64,000 nucleotides of DNA from Eulemur rufifrons (GCF_041146395.1 NC_090989.1:252392843-252456842); one strand, 5' to 3'. Counted from the stretch's first letter, positions 13,328-33,040 are shown. The notes: a model not told the origin generated them from the sequence alone. Program-made: numbers and translations.

Positions 13328-13665
13328 GTCACACTGATAAGGGCTGGGCTGCGCTGAGGGAGGAGTCACCTTGAGAGGTGCGGTCACAATCACTGGTGGA
13401 GTCACTCTGACAAGTGGGGTCTCACTGGGTGGGAGGAGCACACAGAGGAGGGGGTGCGGCACTGAGGGGTTCTGTACACACCGATGGTGGCAGTATCATA
13501 CTAAGGAAAGGTCCCCGTGAAGGGCAGGAGTCTCACTGACCAAGAGTGGGGACTCGGGGGCAGGGGCGGGGAAGCGTTCTTTGAGGGGGCCGGATCTTGC
13601 TGAGGGGTGGGGTCTTGCGGAAGGAGGGGCTTCCCTGCAGGTGGAGGCTTTTCCTGAGAGGGCCA
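13328..13665. repeat. Degenerate 18-bp periodic array
   Basis: GTCACACT begins at 13328. GTCAC- or GTCTCAC-type starts then occur at exactly 18-bp spacing at 13365, 13383, 13401 and 13419. GTCTCACTGA recurs at 13530, and related CTTnCTGAGGGG-like units start at about 13576, 13593, 13612, 13629 and 13647. Units differ at many positions, so this is an old minisatellite rather than a fresh expansion. Confidence 0.6.
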
Positions 13666-13899
13666 TTCGGACCAAGTAGTCAGAGGGAGGTCCAGGCTGG
13701 TGGTCACTGGGCGGAGGCACTGGAATCTGAACTTTACTCGGCGGAGGCGGGATGGAGTGAGGAGTCGGGGCCAAGCCAGGGATGGGCCGGCCAAGGGCTC
13801 GCTGCAGCCCCGGGGTTTCATAACCAGCCGAGAAGGCAGAAGGAGTTAGGGAGTCCCGAGATTTAAGGTGTAGAGGTCGAAGAGACCTGGGAAATGGGC

Positions 13900-14663
13900 A
13901 GTCCGGGCCGGGGCGCAGGCCGGGAAGGTGGACAGGTTGCTGGGCTGCCTTCGATTGTGCCTGGGCCTGAGGGGTCTACTTTTCTGCCCTGCTGTTCCAT
14001 GGAGCCCAAGCATTGGGCGGGTTCCTGAGCCCGGCCCTCTACGGACAGTGACCCGAGGGAGAGGAGAAAGGACTCTCGGGGCAGCTAAAAGACGTTTGAG
14101 CTTCGCGTACGCACAATCAATCCTTAATTCTCTTCCGTTATTCAAGCTCAGCCCCGAACTTATTTGACCCCGGCGCCGCAGACCTACTCGCCTAGTCGTT
14201 GCGGTCACGGGGTGGGGGTGGGGCGCGTACCTGAGGGGGCGTGGCCGCTGCCCCGAGGCCGGGCTAGAAGGAGTTAAGCCGAGGCCCGGCCCAGCCCCGC
14301 CCCCGGCAGGCCGCGGAGCCTGAGCCCCAGCGGCTAAGCTGAGCAGCCGCCGCCCGCCCGCCCGCCTCCGCCTGCGGGGAGCCAGCCCGCCCGCTCCCGG
14401 GTGCGCCGCCGCCACCGTCGCCGCTGCCACCACCGCCGCCGTCGGACCCAGGCCCTGCGCGGAGCGGAACAGCGTCCACCGCGGCCCAGCAAGCCGGCGC
14501 GGCGGGGGCGGGCCCGGGATCTTCGGCAGATCTTCCATTCTCGGGGCGGGAGAGGGAGTCCCGGCGCCCGGGATCGGGCTGGGCCCGCGCCGATGGCGAG
14601 CGCGGCCTGCCCGGGCCCCGGGGATCCTGCCATGTGAGGCAGGCCCGGGCTGGGGGCCCGGCC
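13900..14663 (+). promoter_or_regulatory. TESK1: TESK1 CpG-island promoter and 5' UTR
   Basis: Very GC- and CpG-rich, with GGGGGCGTGGCC boxes near 14236 and no TATA box. CGCCGC-type repeats at 14401-14440 lie in the likely 5' UTR. This fits a housekeeping-type start for TESK1. The exact start site cannot be read from sequence. Confidence 0.7.
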
Positions 14664-17600
14664 ATGGCCGGGGAACGGCCCCCACTGCGGGGCCCTGGGC
14701 CCGGGCCTGGAGAGGCGCCGGGGGAGGGGCCCCCGGGGCCGGGGGGCGCGGGCGGAGGCCCGGGCCGGGGCCGCCCCTCCTCCTACCGGGCTCTCCGCAG
14801 CGCGGTGTCCAGCCTGGCGCGTGTGGACGATTTCCACTGCGCGGAGAAGATCGGGGCCGGCTTCTTCTCTGAGGTCTACAAGGTAGGACCGGCCGACAGG
14901 GCAGAGGGGCGGGACCGAGCCTTCAACGGCAGGCTGTAACTAGGGGGCCAGGAGTGAGGGGAAGAGGGCCCGGGCTCAGGCGACCTGCCCAGCGCTTGCC
15001 GGCCCTGTCGCCCCCAGGTTCGGCACCGACAGTCAGGGCAAGTCATGGTGCTGAAGATGAACAAGCTCCCCAGTAACCGGGGCAACACGCTACGGGAGGT
15101 GCAGCTGATGAACAGGCTCCGGCACCCTAACATCCTAAGGTGAGCGGCCGGCCTCTTGCCGGCAGCTTGCTGGGCAGGATGGAAAGGGGAAAATCCCGCG
15201 GGAAAAGTGGGAACTGAGGAGGAGCCAGGGCTTGTACAGCCTACCCTCCTATCTTCTCCATCGTCTTCCAGGTTCATGGGGGTCTGTGTGCACCAGGGAC
15301 AGCTGCACGCTCTCACAGAGGTGAGGATAGGCCAGGAAGGGGGGAACCCCCACACCACCAAGGAGAAAGGGAGTCAGCAGGCCTGATGGGTCGACAGAAT
15401 AATGAGAGGCAGCAGGACCGCCTCCCAGAGAGGTGTCCCTGAACTTCCCTTTGGACAAACCACATATAAAAGGCCTGAGCTGGTCTCATTCTCTGTATTC
15501 TCTAGAACAGTGCTGTCCGATAGAACTTTCTGGAGGGAGGGAAATGTTCTCTACCTGTGCTGTCCAATACTGTAGCCCCTAGCCACTAGGCTAGAGCACT
15601 GGAAATGTGGCTGGAGTGACCGAGAAACTAAATGTTTAGTTATATTTAAATTTAAATAATTCTAATTTAACTTAAAAGACTCATCCTTCTTTGTGAGCCC
15701 TCCTGAGTGTCCCCTGGCTTATAAGTGGGAGACCTAGAATACAGACTGAAGCCTGACATTCATTCTCTTCTCCTTCACCCCAGTATATGAATGGGGGGAC
15801 CCTGGAACAGCTGCTCAGCTCTCCTGAACCCCTATCCTGGCCAGTCAGGCTCCGCCTGGCTCTGGACATTGCCCGAGGCCTGCGGTACCTGCATGCCAAA
15901 GGTGTTTTCCACCGAGACCTCACATCCAAGGTAGGCTAGCCAGGCGGGTGGAGGTACAAAAGGGGGGTTGAGACTATTAGGTTGTAACATGGGTGTTGGA
16001 ATGTGGATACGAGATGTATTAGGGGAAGGCACTGGGGAATGTTGGAGGTCTGAGTATCAACCTTTGTTTGGAGTGTTGGATGATGCTGCAATGTTGGGGT
16101 ACATTGGAGAACTGGGAGATTAGAGAGGGTTGGGGTTATGCTAGAGTGGCAGGGCTTTGGGTTGTATAATGGGAGACCAGAGATCAGGAGGTGATGAGTG
16201 TGTGGGGATGCTATATGTGTATGTCAGAACTGTCTGGTCCGACGGGAAGACCAAGGCTTCACAGCTGTCGTGGGTGACTTCGGGCTGGCTGAAAAGATTC
16301 CTGTGTATAGGTGAGGTGAATGCCCCTGTTCCCCTCAAACTTCCCAGAGGGCCCATATCTGCATGAAGCCCCCAGGGGCATTTCCCTTGGGGTGGGGAGG
16401 GAGCTCACTTCATCCCCTGTTGCTGGGGGAGGATGCCCAAGTGGGATGTTTCTGACCACCCTGCCCCTGCAGGGAAGGGGCAAGGAAGGAGCCATTGGCT
16501 GTGGTGGGTTCCCCATACTGGATGGCTCCAGAAGTGTTGCGGGGTGAGCTGTATGATGAGAAGGTAAGACATCAACCCTTCGGATCCCCGTAAGGCCCCC
16601 TCCATCCCAGCAAGAACCCAACTAGACATTCAGGAGCCCTCACGATTCCCCATGCCCCTCACAGGCACTTCCAACCCATGAAAACTGTCAAGATCCCCAC
16701 CTCGAAAATTCTGCTATGTTCTGGCAAAATTCTGAAATGAAACTGTCAATTCCTCCCCCGACATTGTTATCTCCTCCCCCCAGGCTGATGTCTTTGCCTT
16801 TGGAATTGTCCTCTGTGAGCTCATCGCCCGAGTACCTGCAGACCCTGACTACCTGCCCCGTACCGAGGTGAATGTCTCTGAGTTTGAAAAGGAAGGAGAA
16901 CTACTGACTCAGCAGCTCACAACCAAGGAGGGCTCCCTGGAGGTTGAGGTCCTGACTGGGGGGCAGAAGGAGAACTCAAGGGAGGCTAATTGGAGGCCCC
17001 TCTTCTCTGTCCCCACAGGACTTCGGCCTGGATGTGCCTGCTTTCCGAACTCTAGTGGGGGATGACTGCCCGCTGCCTTTCCTGCTCCTGGCCATCCACT
17101 GCTGCAGCGTAAGTGCCTCACCCTCCGGCCCCTTCTCCCACCCCCATCATGAGCTGACTTGGCTGCCCTGTGGGTCCCAGCTGATGGGAGGAAAACTTAG
17201 GGACCCTCTTTGGGAGCACTGAGTGAAGCTGCCCCTGTCTCTCCCCATCAGATGGAACCCAGCACCCGTGCCCCCTTCACCGAAATCACCCAGCACCTGG
17301 AATGGATCCTGGAGCAGCTGCCTGAGCCAGTCCCCCTCACCAGGACTCCCCTGACACATAATCAGGGTGAGTGAGCATGACCTTGACCTAGCTAAGTCCC
17401 TTTGTGGCCTCTCTCCTCCTTAGAACTCAGAGAATTATCTGGGGGAGGCTAAGTGTGTTTATCAGTTGAGAAGCCTGGGAGTCGGGGTGGGATGGGGTGG
17501 GAGGACATCTCAAAGAAGACAGTTTTCTACTGCTAGAGGCTGAGGGAGAGGAGGAAGGAAAGAAGAGGTAAAAGGGGGCTGGAGGTGACATCCCCCCTTT

Positions 17601-18599
17601 CCAAAGCACACTTTGGGGCTCCCTTTTCTACCAGCCTCCTGGAGAATAAGGAAGCCCCCAGGGAGCTTTGACCACATGCAGAGAACAATGACCCCAGATT
17701 CTCTGTCTACAGGGTCTGTTCCAAAAGGGGGTCCTTCTGCCACGCTTCCCAGGCCAGACCCCCGGCTCTCCCGAAGCCGGTCAGACCTCTTCCTGCCCCC
17801 ATCACCAGAATCACCCCCGACCTGGGGGGACAATCTGACTCGAGTCAACCCCTTCTCACTACGGCAAGACCTCAGGGGTGGCAAGATCAAGCTCTTGGAC
17901 ACACCCAGCAAGCCCGTCGCCCCCCTGCCCCTTGTACCACCGTCACCACTGCCCTCCACCCAGCTGCCCTTGGTGACCACTCCAGAGACCCTGGTCCAGC
18001 CTGGGACACCTGCCCGCCGCTGCCACTCACTACCCTCTTCCCCTGAGCTCCCGAGACGTATGGAGACAGCACTGCCAGGTCCTGGCCCTCCCCCCGTGGG
18101 CCCCTCGGCTGAAGAGAAGATGGAGTGCGAGGGCAGCAGCCCTGAGCCGGAACCCCCGGGACCACCTCCCCAGCAGCCCCTGGCCATGGCCACAGACAAC
18201 TTTATCAGCACTTGTTCCTCGGCCTCCCAACCCTGGTCCCCTAGATCAGGACCTCCTCTCAACAACAACCCCCCAGCTGTGGTGGTAAACTCCCCACAAA
18301 GCTGGGCTGGGGAGCCCTGGAACCGGGCCCAGCACAGCCTGCCCCGGGCGGCAGCCCTGGAGCGGACAGAACCCTCGCCGCCCCCTTCAGCTCCCCGCGA
18401 GCCCGATGAGGGGCTGCCCTGTCCCGGCTGCTGTCTCGGCCCCTTCAGCTTTGGCTTCCTGTCCATGTGCCCCCGCCCCACACCAGCTGTTGCCCGCTAC
18501 CGCAACCTGAACTGTGAGGCGGGCAGTCTCCTCTGCCACCGAGGGCACCACGCCAAGCCACCCACGCCCAGCCTGCAGCTGCCTGGGGCACGCTCTTAG
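14664..18599 (+). CDS. TESK1: TESK1, testis-specific kinase 1 (dual-specificity kinase)
   Basis: Ten coding exons: 14664-14882, 15018-15139, 15272-15320, 15784-15930, 16228-16310, 16473-16563, 16784-16867, 17019-17108, 17252-17366 and 17713-18599 (TAG). They join in phase to 628 aa, and human is 626 as I recall. TESK1 is a LIMK/TESK family kinase that phosphorylates cofilin and so controls actin turnover. Landmarks: Gly/Pro-rich N-terminus (1-50); glycine loop [11 protein letters not shown] at 63-73; VLK lysine at 86; catalytic HRDLTSKN at 173-180 (the family form of HRDLKxxN); DFG at 196-198; SPYWMAPE in exon 6. The long last exon encodes the Pro/Ser-rich C-terminal region, including the [14 protein letters not shown] phosphosite block. 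The ATG has a good context (GCCATGG). Exon 9 ends LTHNQ, as in the human protein. Confidence 0.97.
15508..15680 (+). repeat. MER5A (hAT-Charlie MITE) in TESK1 intron 3
   Basis: Starts CAGTGCTGTCCGATAGAACTTTC, then TGTGCTGTCCAATA, a CTAGCCACTAG stretch and GAAATGTGGCTGGAGTGAC, followed by a T/A-rich end. This is the MER5A pattern. Confidence 0.85.
16953..17018 (+). ncRNA. MIR4667: MIR4667 precursor, tailed mirtron at the intron 7 acceptor
   Basis: The 3' part of TESK1 intron 7 (16868-17018) can fold into a hairpin. The 5' arm TGACTGGGGGGCAGAAGGAGA (16953-16973) matches the remembered human miR-4667-5p except for A to G in the GGGGAG block. The 3' arm, ending CTTCTCTGTCCCCACAG at 17018, matches miR-4667-3p and forms the splice acceptor itself. 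Splicing therefore defines the 3' end, while a 5' tail of about 85 nt must be trimmed. The human locus is also in TESK1 as I recall. Expression cannot be judged here. Confidence 0.7.
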
Positions 18600-18880
18600 C
18601 AGTGGGGCCTGCGGTCTCAGGCCTCCACCTTCGGCCTTCAGGACACCCCCTGAGGACAGAGCGCACTTGCTGGCCAGTGCCAGCCCCAACCGGGCTGACT
18701 GGCTCTTCTCCCCGTGTCGGGGAGCCTCAGCATGGACTCGAGGGACAGAGCACTTCTAGTCCAACCCCTGGACTCGCCATCCCTTGGGGATCACTGAACC
18801 AGACACAGCATTGCTGACACACAAGACTAACACGTGCAATTATTTAAAAATATTTCAATAAAACTGCCTGGCTGGCTCCG
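18600..18880 (+). other. TESK1: TESK1 3' UTR with poly(A) signal
   Basis: Short 3' UTR ending at AATAAA (18857-18862). The facing CD72 gene ends its coding sequence at 19477 on the other strand, so the two genes are tail to tail within 0.9 kb. I saw no clear AATAAA on the minus strand for CD72 between 18600 and 19476. Confidence 0.8.
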
Positions 18881-19476
18881 GGCTGCCCCTATCCACTCAG
18901 CCCGTGCGCCCTCCTCCCACCCCCCCCCATTCCACTATGGGTGGGTCTTGGGGAGGCCAAAGTTCCTTCTAGAGGCTTCTTCACCCTTTTCCCAGGAATG
19001 GTCCAGTTTCTAGAGCAGGGTTTTAAGCAGACAGCAGGCTGGCTAGATGTGTCAGGCGTGGATCAGCCCTTGGCTGGGGCCTGCCCGCAGTGAGAGTGCC
19101 GGGGAGTAAGAGAATGATCTTAGGACTGCAGGCCACAGGTAGGGATGACGGGCACAGGCTGTTGTTGGCCTGAGTGTCTGGAAGAGTAAAGCAGCAGTGA
19201 GCTCTGCAGTTGACTGTCCCTAAACCCTCATCCAGCTCACCCGTCTCCTCCCCAGCTCCCTGGATAGCCACGTCACCAGCCTCCCTTCGGTTCTAGGCCT
19301 TACCTGCCCCTCTCCCTGCCCAGCCCACCCTTACATAAGCACACCAAGCCACTGGAGGCTGTGGATGTGACTGTCATCCCCAGGTACAAGTTCCCTTGGA
19401 CCTCTGAGCCCCTGCTCTGAGTCCCTTTGTCCCTGCACTCCCCATGCCTCAGCCCCACCCCTCACACTTACCTAGC

Positions 19477-26082
<6,606 letters not shown>

Positions 26083-29035
26083 GGTCCTGAGCCTCTCTGC
26101 CCCGCCGGCCTCCCTGTCATCCGTCTGCGCCAAACCTCTCTGTGCTCTCCTCTCTGTCCCTTCACACTCTTAGGCTCTGTGTTCCCCCAGTGACTACACA
26201 GCTTAGCACTTTGGCTTTTGACTTCCCGACACAAAAGAGGAAGGTGTAAGCAAGCCTCAGACAGATGGGTTCAGTGATGCAGAAGGCATCCTTGGGCCCC
26301 ACCAGAGGGGCAGGGGAGGGGACACTGAGGTCCATCCAGAGCACAGAGGTAGGGACTGGGCCTGTCCCTGTGTCCTGCCTGTGCCCCCCTTCATGCACCC
26401 TAGACCCACACTGGCAATGCTGGGCTCCCAACCCCAGATGCGGGTTGTCTGCACTGGCGTGCCCGCCCTCCGTCCTCACTGCCCTATCTGCTGGGCCTTA
26501 TCTATGTGTAGCTGGAGCTCTTTTGTGCCCAAGTGACCACAGACGATCTCCCCAGCTCAAGGATGAGGCTCCATGCTCCCCATCAGATTGGGGCTCCTCA
26601 TCCTCCTGGGGTTTCCAGGAGATGTGGGTTTCCCAGAAAAGGGTCCCTGATTTGGTGGCTCCTCAAATGGGGCTCATGTCCCCCATCAAGTTAGAGGCTT
26701 TCAGGGTGGACCTAGCTCCCCTCCTGCTTAGCTCCCAGGACTGCTGAGTGAGGATCCCATACCCAGGGAGGTTCTCTCTCAAAAGCCCTGCTTGGAAATG
26801 TGGCAGCCCTTTTTCAGGGTGCAAGTGACCTGGGACCAAACTATTTCTCTTCCATAAATACCCCCAGATCCCCTCTTCACAGCCTTTCCCTGCACACGTG
26901 TCCTACTGACCACACCTGTGGCCAGTCAGCCCCTTGTTATTTCCATCCTGCCTCTGCCAGCCTTGTGGCTTCCCCTGTGTCCCCATTGAGCAGAATCCAG
27001 TGACAGAGGCTCTGGAACAGGCCTGGGCCGGGGTGCGGGTGAGGAATGCCATGCCACAGCCGATGCACCTCTGTGAACCTGTGGCCGCACTGCCCCTGTG
27101 CACCCCGGGAGGGGCCCGTGAAGCCCACGAGCTGGGGAGTTGCACAGGGGTGGAGAAGGGTTGCGGCGTCCTAGGCCAGACAAGGCAGGGACAAAGCAGA
27201 GCCGAAGCTGAGCTGCAGACTCCGGGCCAGCCAAGGTTTTCATATTTTCTTGGTTTGGTTTTGGTTTCCTCTTACTTTCCTAGTAAAGTTCTTCCTTTAA
27301 AAACCCCCATCGCCCCTTTACTTCCAGCCCCGAGGAAGAACGGGCCTTCGTGGGGAAGGACCCAGGGCCAGAGGTGGTGGGGCCTGGCTGATGGACAGAG
27401 GAACCGGGGGAGGGGAGCAGGGCTGCTGAGCAGCGGTGCCCAGCAGTGCTCCCGAATGTTCTTTTACCAGGATGTGACCCCTAATAGGACCCCGAAAGAG
27501 CCTCCATCCAGGGATGGGAAGGAGCTGCGACAAGACAAGGTATGGAGGTGGGGAAAACCCACCCCCTGGCAGAGTGACATCTGCCCCCTCAGAACCGCCT
27601 CCTGCAGCTGTGGGGAGGAAAAAGGAAGAGGGAGAGGTTCTCACTGCACACTAACAGCTTCGGTGACTGGTGGTGTGTGGCAGGGCGCCGCAGTGGGCCC
27701 TGGGGCTCTGCCCCACAGCATGGCCCAGCCTGCCCCAGAGGAAGTGGCCATTGAGGACAAAGGACACCTGAGGAAGGGTCTGTGGAGAGGCAGGTGTATG
27801 TGTGTGCATGGGCAGCGTGTCTGAGGACTTTGCGGTCTGTGCGGGTGTCTGTGAGGTAAGCAGCTATGTCAAAGCCCCCTGGGGGACGAAGCTTTCTGTG
27901 GCTGAAGGGTGCCTGTGGGCAGGGAATGACGGGCCATTTTCAGAAAAGTCTTCAAAGGTCACGGCGAGAGAGTCTACAAGTATTTCCTCTTTAAGGCTCA
28001 CTGTTTCCTAAGGTGTCCCTGCAGCTGTTAACTGTCCTTGCTTGATTAAAGTTTCCAACAACCCCGTCCCCGCCCCCGGGGACCCTGTCAGTGCTTCCCC
28101 CAGATACAGACTGTGGGTGGTATGTGTTGGCGACTCCCTGGGGGCCTCAGGGCCATGAGAGTGAGTGGGAGTGTGTAGAGCAGCTGGTGGCAGCTGGTGG
28201 GGACAGTCAGGGTACTGGTGTCTGTGGTATACAGTGGGTCGGGGTGAGCAGGCTGTGAGCAAATCAATTGCAGGAACATTCACAAGAGTTCCATAAACTA
28301 TAGATAAGGTCTCAGTTTTTAGAACCAGTAGTACACAGGTGAGCATGACCTGGATGCCAAGTAAAATGCCAAAACCAAGCTTCCAGTATGCATTCAAAAA
28401 AAGAATCTGTGGGCATGCTTCCCAACTTGACCCTTGATGAGGCTACAGAAGGGGGTCCCCAGTTGGAACTGGGATGAGCTGAAGTGCACACCTCCATTGC
28501 ATTTCCTTCCGTCTTGGACCATCTCATAGCCTTCCTTCATGCATAGGGTAGGAGAGCGAGATCCTTCCTCTTCCCCGTGTGTGTCACATGGGGTCTCTGC
28601 AATTTTGACATTCACACTACCTTTCAAGGCTGGACATTGGAAAAGACACCTATAACTACATGCTGCACCTCTACTGCCCAAATATCAGGAACACTGGGAG
28701 GCTTTTTAAGAATTGAGAGGTCGGTGCTGTACATTTCAGCTTTTCCAGGACCATAGTATGGCTATGGTCATCTGAGATCCTACAGGACAAACACCAAAGC
28801 CCACTTCTCGCCCTCTCCTGACCTGTCCACTGCTCATTACAGGGAATGGTTGTTAAAATAGACAAGAGGAGGAAGCCCAGCTGTGAGGGCATCGGGAAGA
28901 ATTTGCTGTATGGAAAGGGGCTCTTCTGTACCAACTTTGGTGAAGTCCAGTCAACATCAGGAAGTCAGGGAAGTCTCCTAAGACTCTGAAAGTCAGGTTA
29001 CACCTGTCTTCGTTAATTTAACCCACTGGCCTCCG
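26083..29035. other. CD72 upstream region, no gene seen
   Basis: Immediate CD72 promoter and upstream DNA, mostly unique-looking. It has no CpG island and no TATA box that I could place. A 296-codon plus-strand frame at 26934-27824 has no family signature. I saw no exon or RNA gene. Confidence 0.45.
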
Positions 29036-29039
29036 GGAG

Positions 29040-29515
29040 TGGTAGGTAGAATAATGGCCTTCCCAAAATGTTCACACCCAAATCCCCAGAACCTGTGAAT
29101 ATGTTACTTAACTGTGACTAAGTTAAGACCCTTTAAAAGGGAGATCACCGCGTTTTATCCTGGGAGACCCAATCTAATCATGTGAGTCCTTGACAGGGAG
29201 AACTTTTTCCGTCATGGGAAGAAAGAGATTTGACGTGGGAAGAACTCAACTGGCAGGTGCTGGCTTTGAAGGTGGAGGAATAGGACGAGGAGCCACGGAA
29301 TCCACGAGCCTCTAGAAGCTGGGAAAGGCAGGAAGCAGCTTCTCCCCTCCAGCCTCCAGAAAGGAACCCAGTCCTGCCAACACCTTGATTTGAATCCAGC
29401 GAAACCTGTGTCAGACTGACCTCTGGAACTGGGAGATAATAAATAGGTATCGCTTAAGTCACCAATTTTGTGGTAATTTGTTAGAGCAGCAATAGATTCA
29501 TTTCCTGAACCATGG
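29040..29515 (+). repeat. MLT1-type (ERVL-MaLR) solitary LTR
   Basis: Non-coding LTR. Typical phrases are AGAATAATGGCC, TCCCCAGAACCTGTGAATATG, GAGCCTCTAGAAGCTGG and the end GTGGTAATTTGTTAGAGCAGCAATAG. It is old and diverged. No internal viral genes are present. Confidence 0.7.
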
Positions 29516-29625
29516 AGGAAGTATGATGTAATAGAAAAAACATGATGCGAGGATAAAAAGGCCAGTTTTGCCACAGTATGTGACTTTGGGCAAGTCACAA
29601 TTTCCCATCTGTAAAATTCAAGACA
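29515..29625 (+). repeat. MIR fragment
   Basis: The core TGTGACTTTGGGCAAGTCACAATTTCC followed by TCTGTAAAATTCA is typical of MIR. Confidence 0.7.
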
Positions 29626-31786
29626 GTCTGACCTCAACCAAGTGTGTGATTGCTGGAAACACAGTAGGTGTGAACCTCTGCAAAGGCCTCTTTAAAGGTC
29701 TGTTGCAATGGCTTCGGGCTCAGGAGGAAGGAACAGGGGACATCTGATAGCACCACTAGGGGGATTTGCAGCCCTTTGATCACTGAAGTGAAAGAGTGTG
29801 GATAGGTCTCTGGTGACTTGCCCCAGACCTGTCCTTGGTCCTATCTGAAATGGTGACACAGAAAACTATTCATATATGCTGGTGGCCTGGAGCTGAAAAG
29901 AAAAGCAAATACATCAAAAGGCAAACTCAAGATTCAGACATTGCAACAGGGCGAAATGATGGCTCCGAGCCGCAGAATTAAATGTCATAAAAGTAATAAA
30001 AGCAAGCATTTACTGAAAAATTAAATTTGGGGTTCAAAAAATAAATTACCTAAGCATAGTATGGAGTCCTGAATTAACAATAGCTAATGTACAAAAGTTT
30101 GAGGGGAGAGGCAGTTATCAGGCATTTTACATTGAAAGGATCTTCGACTTACTTTACAGATTAGGAAACTGGACTCAGTGGGCTGTAAATTTATCAGGAA
30201 CTGACCAAGTGACTAGCAGGGGGCCAGTGATGGTACTATAGCCCCTTAGCAAATAGGTCAAACACTGTGCCAGCCACCCTGTAGGCCTTTTTAAAGGGGC
30301 ACACCTCTGCTAATAAGGCAGCCCCAGGTCCCAGAAAGTATATTTTGTGCCCCAACCCCTCTGACCTCAGCTGATTGAAATAAGCGAGTGGGCAACTGCC
30401 TCGAGGCTGGCCAGTCCAGAGACGAGCCAGTGGCTTAGACATCAGGATGATGTGAGCTTACCAAACACTCATTCTCAGGAATTTAAGTGGGAAAATAAGG
30501 AGATGGCTACTCAGTTAGCAGTGGGAGTTAAAGGTGAAAGGATGTGTAGAGAGAATCTATGTTGACTCACAGAGTAGAGTCCTCCATACCTAGCAAGGGT
30601 GCCTGGCTACTCCCCACTCACGAATTTAGTGGGGAGTGATTATCCTGGCAGAGGTGATTGAACCTGATGGCCCAATTATCGTGAGGACATATGGTTGCTG
30701 CCACACAACGGAAGCGGGAGGAATGTACAGGCACACCTCGTTTTTGTTGCCCTCCACTTTCTTGTGCTTCGTAGATACTGTGTTCTTTGCAAATTGAAGG
30801 TTTGTGGCAACCCTGCATCTAGCAAGTCTATTGGCACCATTTTCCAACAGCGTGTGCTCACTTCATGTCTCTGTGTCACATTTTGGTAATTCTTGCAATA
30901 TTTCAAACCTTTTCATTATTATTTTACCTGTTATGGAGATCTGTGATCAGTGATCTTTAATGTTACTATTGTAATCATTTGGGGGCACCTATGTAAGACA
31001 GTGAACTTAAATCAATAAAAATTGTGTGTATTCTGGCTGCTTCAATGACCAGCCATTTCTCCCATCGCTCTCCTTTTCCTCGGACCTCCCTGTTCCCTAA
31101 GACCCAATAATATTTAAATTAGGCCAATGAACAACTCTACAATGGCCTCTAAATGTTCAAGTGAAAAGAAGAATCGCGTATCTCTCACTTGAAATCAAAA
31201 GCTAGAAATGATTAAGCTTAGTGAGGAAGGCATGTCGAAAGCCAAGATAGGCCAAAAGCTAGGCCTCCTATGCCAAGCAGTCAGCCAAGTTGTGAATGCA
31301 AAGGAAAAGTTCCAGAAGGAAATGAAAAGTTTTACTCCAATGAAAATAAGAATGATAAAAAAGCAAAACAGTCTTATTGTTAATATAGAGAAAGTTTGAA
31401 TGGTCTGGATGGAAGATCAAGCCAGCAATAGCTTCCCTTAAGAGCCAAAGCCTAATACAGTCTAACTCTCTTCAACTCTATGAAAGCTGAGAGAGGTGAG
31501 GAAGCTGCAGAAGAAAAGTTTGAAGCTAGCAGAGGTTGGTTCATGAAATTTAAAGAAAGAAGCCATCTCCATAACATACAAGTGCAAGGTGAAGCAGCAA
31601 GTGTTGATGTAGAAGCTGCAGCAAGTTATCCAGAAGATCTGGCTAAGATAATTGATGAAGGTGGCTACACCGTAAACAACAGATTTTCAATGTAGATGAA
31701 ACAGCCTTCTATTGGAAGAGGATGCCATCTAGGACTTTCATAGGTAGAGAGGAGAGGTCAATGCCTGGTTTCAAAGTTTCAAAGGA

Positions 31787-32121
<335 letters not shown>

Positions 32122-33040
32122 AGCTTCAAAGGACAGGCTGGCACTCTTATTAGGGGCTAATGCAGCTGGTGACTTTAAGTTGAATCCAGTGCTCATTGAC
32201 CATTTGAAAAATCCTTAGACACTTAAGAATTATGCTAAATCTACCCTATCTGTGCTCTAGAAATGGAAGAACAAGGCCTGGATGATATCACGTGTGTTTA
32301 CAGCATGGTTTACTGAATATTTTAAGCCCACTGTGGAGACCTACTGCTCAGAGGAAAAAAAAAAAAAAAAGATTTCTTTCAGAGTGTTACTGCTCATTGA
32401 CAATGCACCTGGTCACCCAAGACCTCTGATAGAGATGTTTAAGGGATGAATGTGGTTTTCATGCCTGCTAACACAACATCCATTCTGCCGCCCACAGATC
32501 AAGGAATACTTTTGACTTTCAAGCCTTATGATTTAAGAAATACGTTTTGTAAGGCTACATGTTGATGGGTACAATCCCCCCTCCAGCTGGACAGGGATCA
32601 AGTACTTGCTTGTCACATCATTCAATACACTGTTCCATCTGGGATTCTTCCTTTCAACAAAAAGAGAACTTAAGCGTATTCACTGCTTGCAGAGCTTTAT
32701 CTCCCAGATACCTTCTTTATGTAAGGATTTCTCAATGACCACTGCCACTGGCAGAGAGATCAATGTTGTTATTCAACACAAATGCAAACCCCAGCCCGTG
32801 CAGGAGGCGTAAGCCATGATTCTCCCTTCCTGGTATATGAGCCTATCAGTAATTTAGTGATTTTTCCTTTTCTGTCCCTGCTTCTTAGATTTTTAATTAA
32901 ACTTCCTGGAGGGTCTGACCAACATGGGGTTTGGGGTCCAGCTGGTATAGATAGTGATTCCTCTGATAGATCTGGGCAAAGTAAATTGAAAACCTTCTGG
33001 AAAGGATTCACCATTCTAAATGCCATTAAGAACACTCATG

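Noticed and set aside
13485..13503. GGTGGCAGTATCATAC resembles the start region of U4 snRNA
   Set aside because: Only about 13 bases match and no downstream U4 stem or snRNA promoter is present.
13846..14685. 279-codon minus-strand open frame in the TESK1 promoter
   Set aside because: CpG islands lack stop codons by composition. The protein would be Pro/Arg/Ala/Gly-rich with no family feature.
17510..18481. 323-codon open frame on the minus strand over the last TESK1 exon
   Set aside because: It is the antisense shadow of a GC- and Pro-rich coding exon, with low-complexity Gly/Arg/Ser sequence, no domain and no splice context.
26934..27824. 296-codon plus-strand open frame upstream of CD72
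   Set aside because: No conserved motif, no nearby promoter signature and mixed composition; most likely a chance GC-rich frame.
29040..29515. Possible intact endogenous retrovirus
   Set aside because: Only a solitary MLT1-type LTR is present. No gag, pol or env region follows it, and the same holds for 59880-60345.
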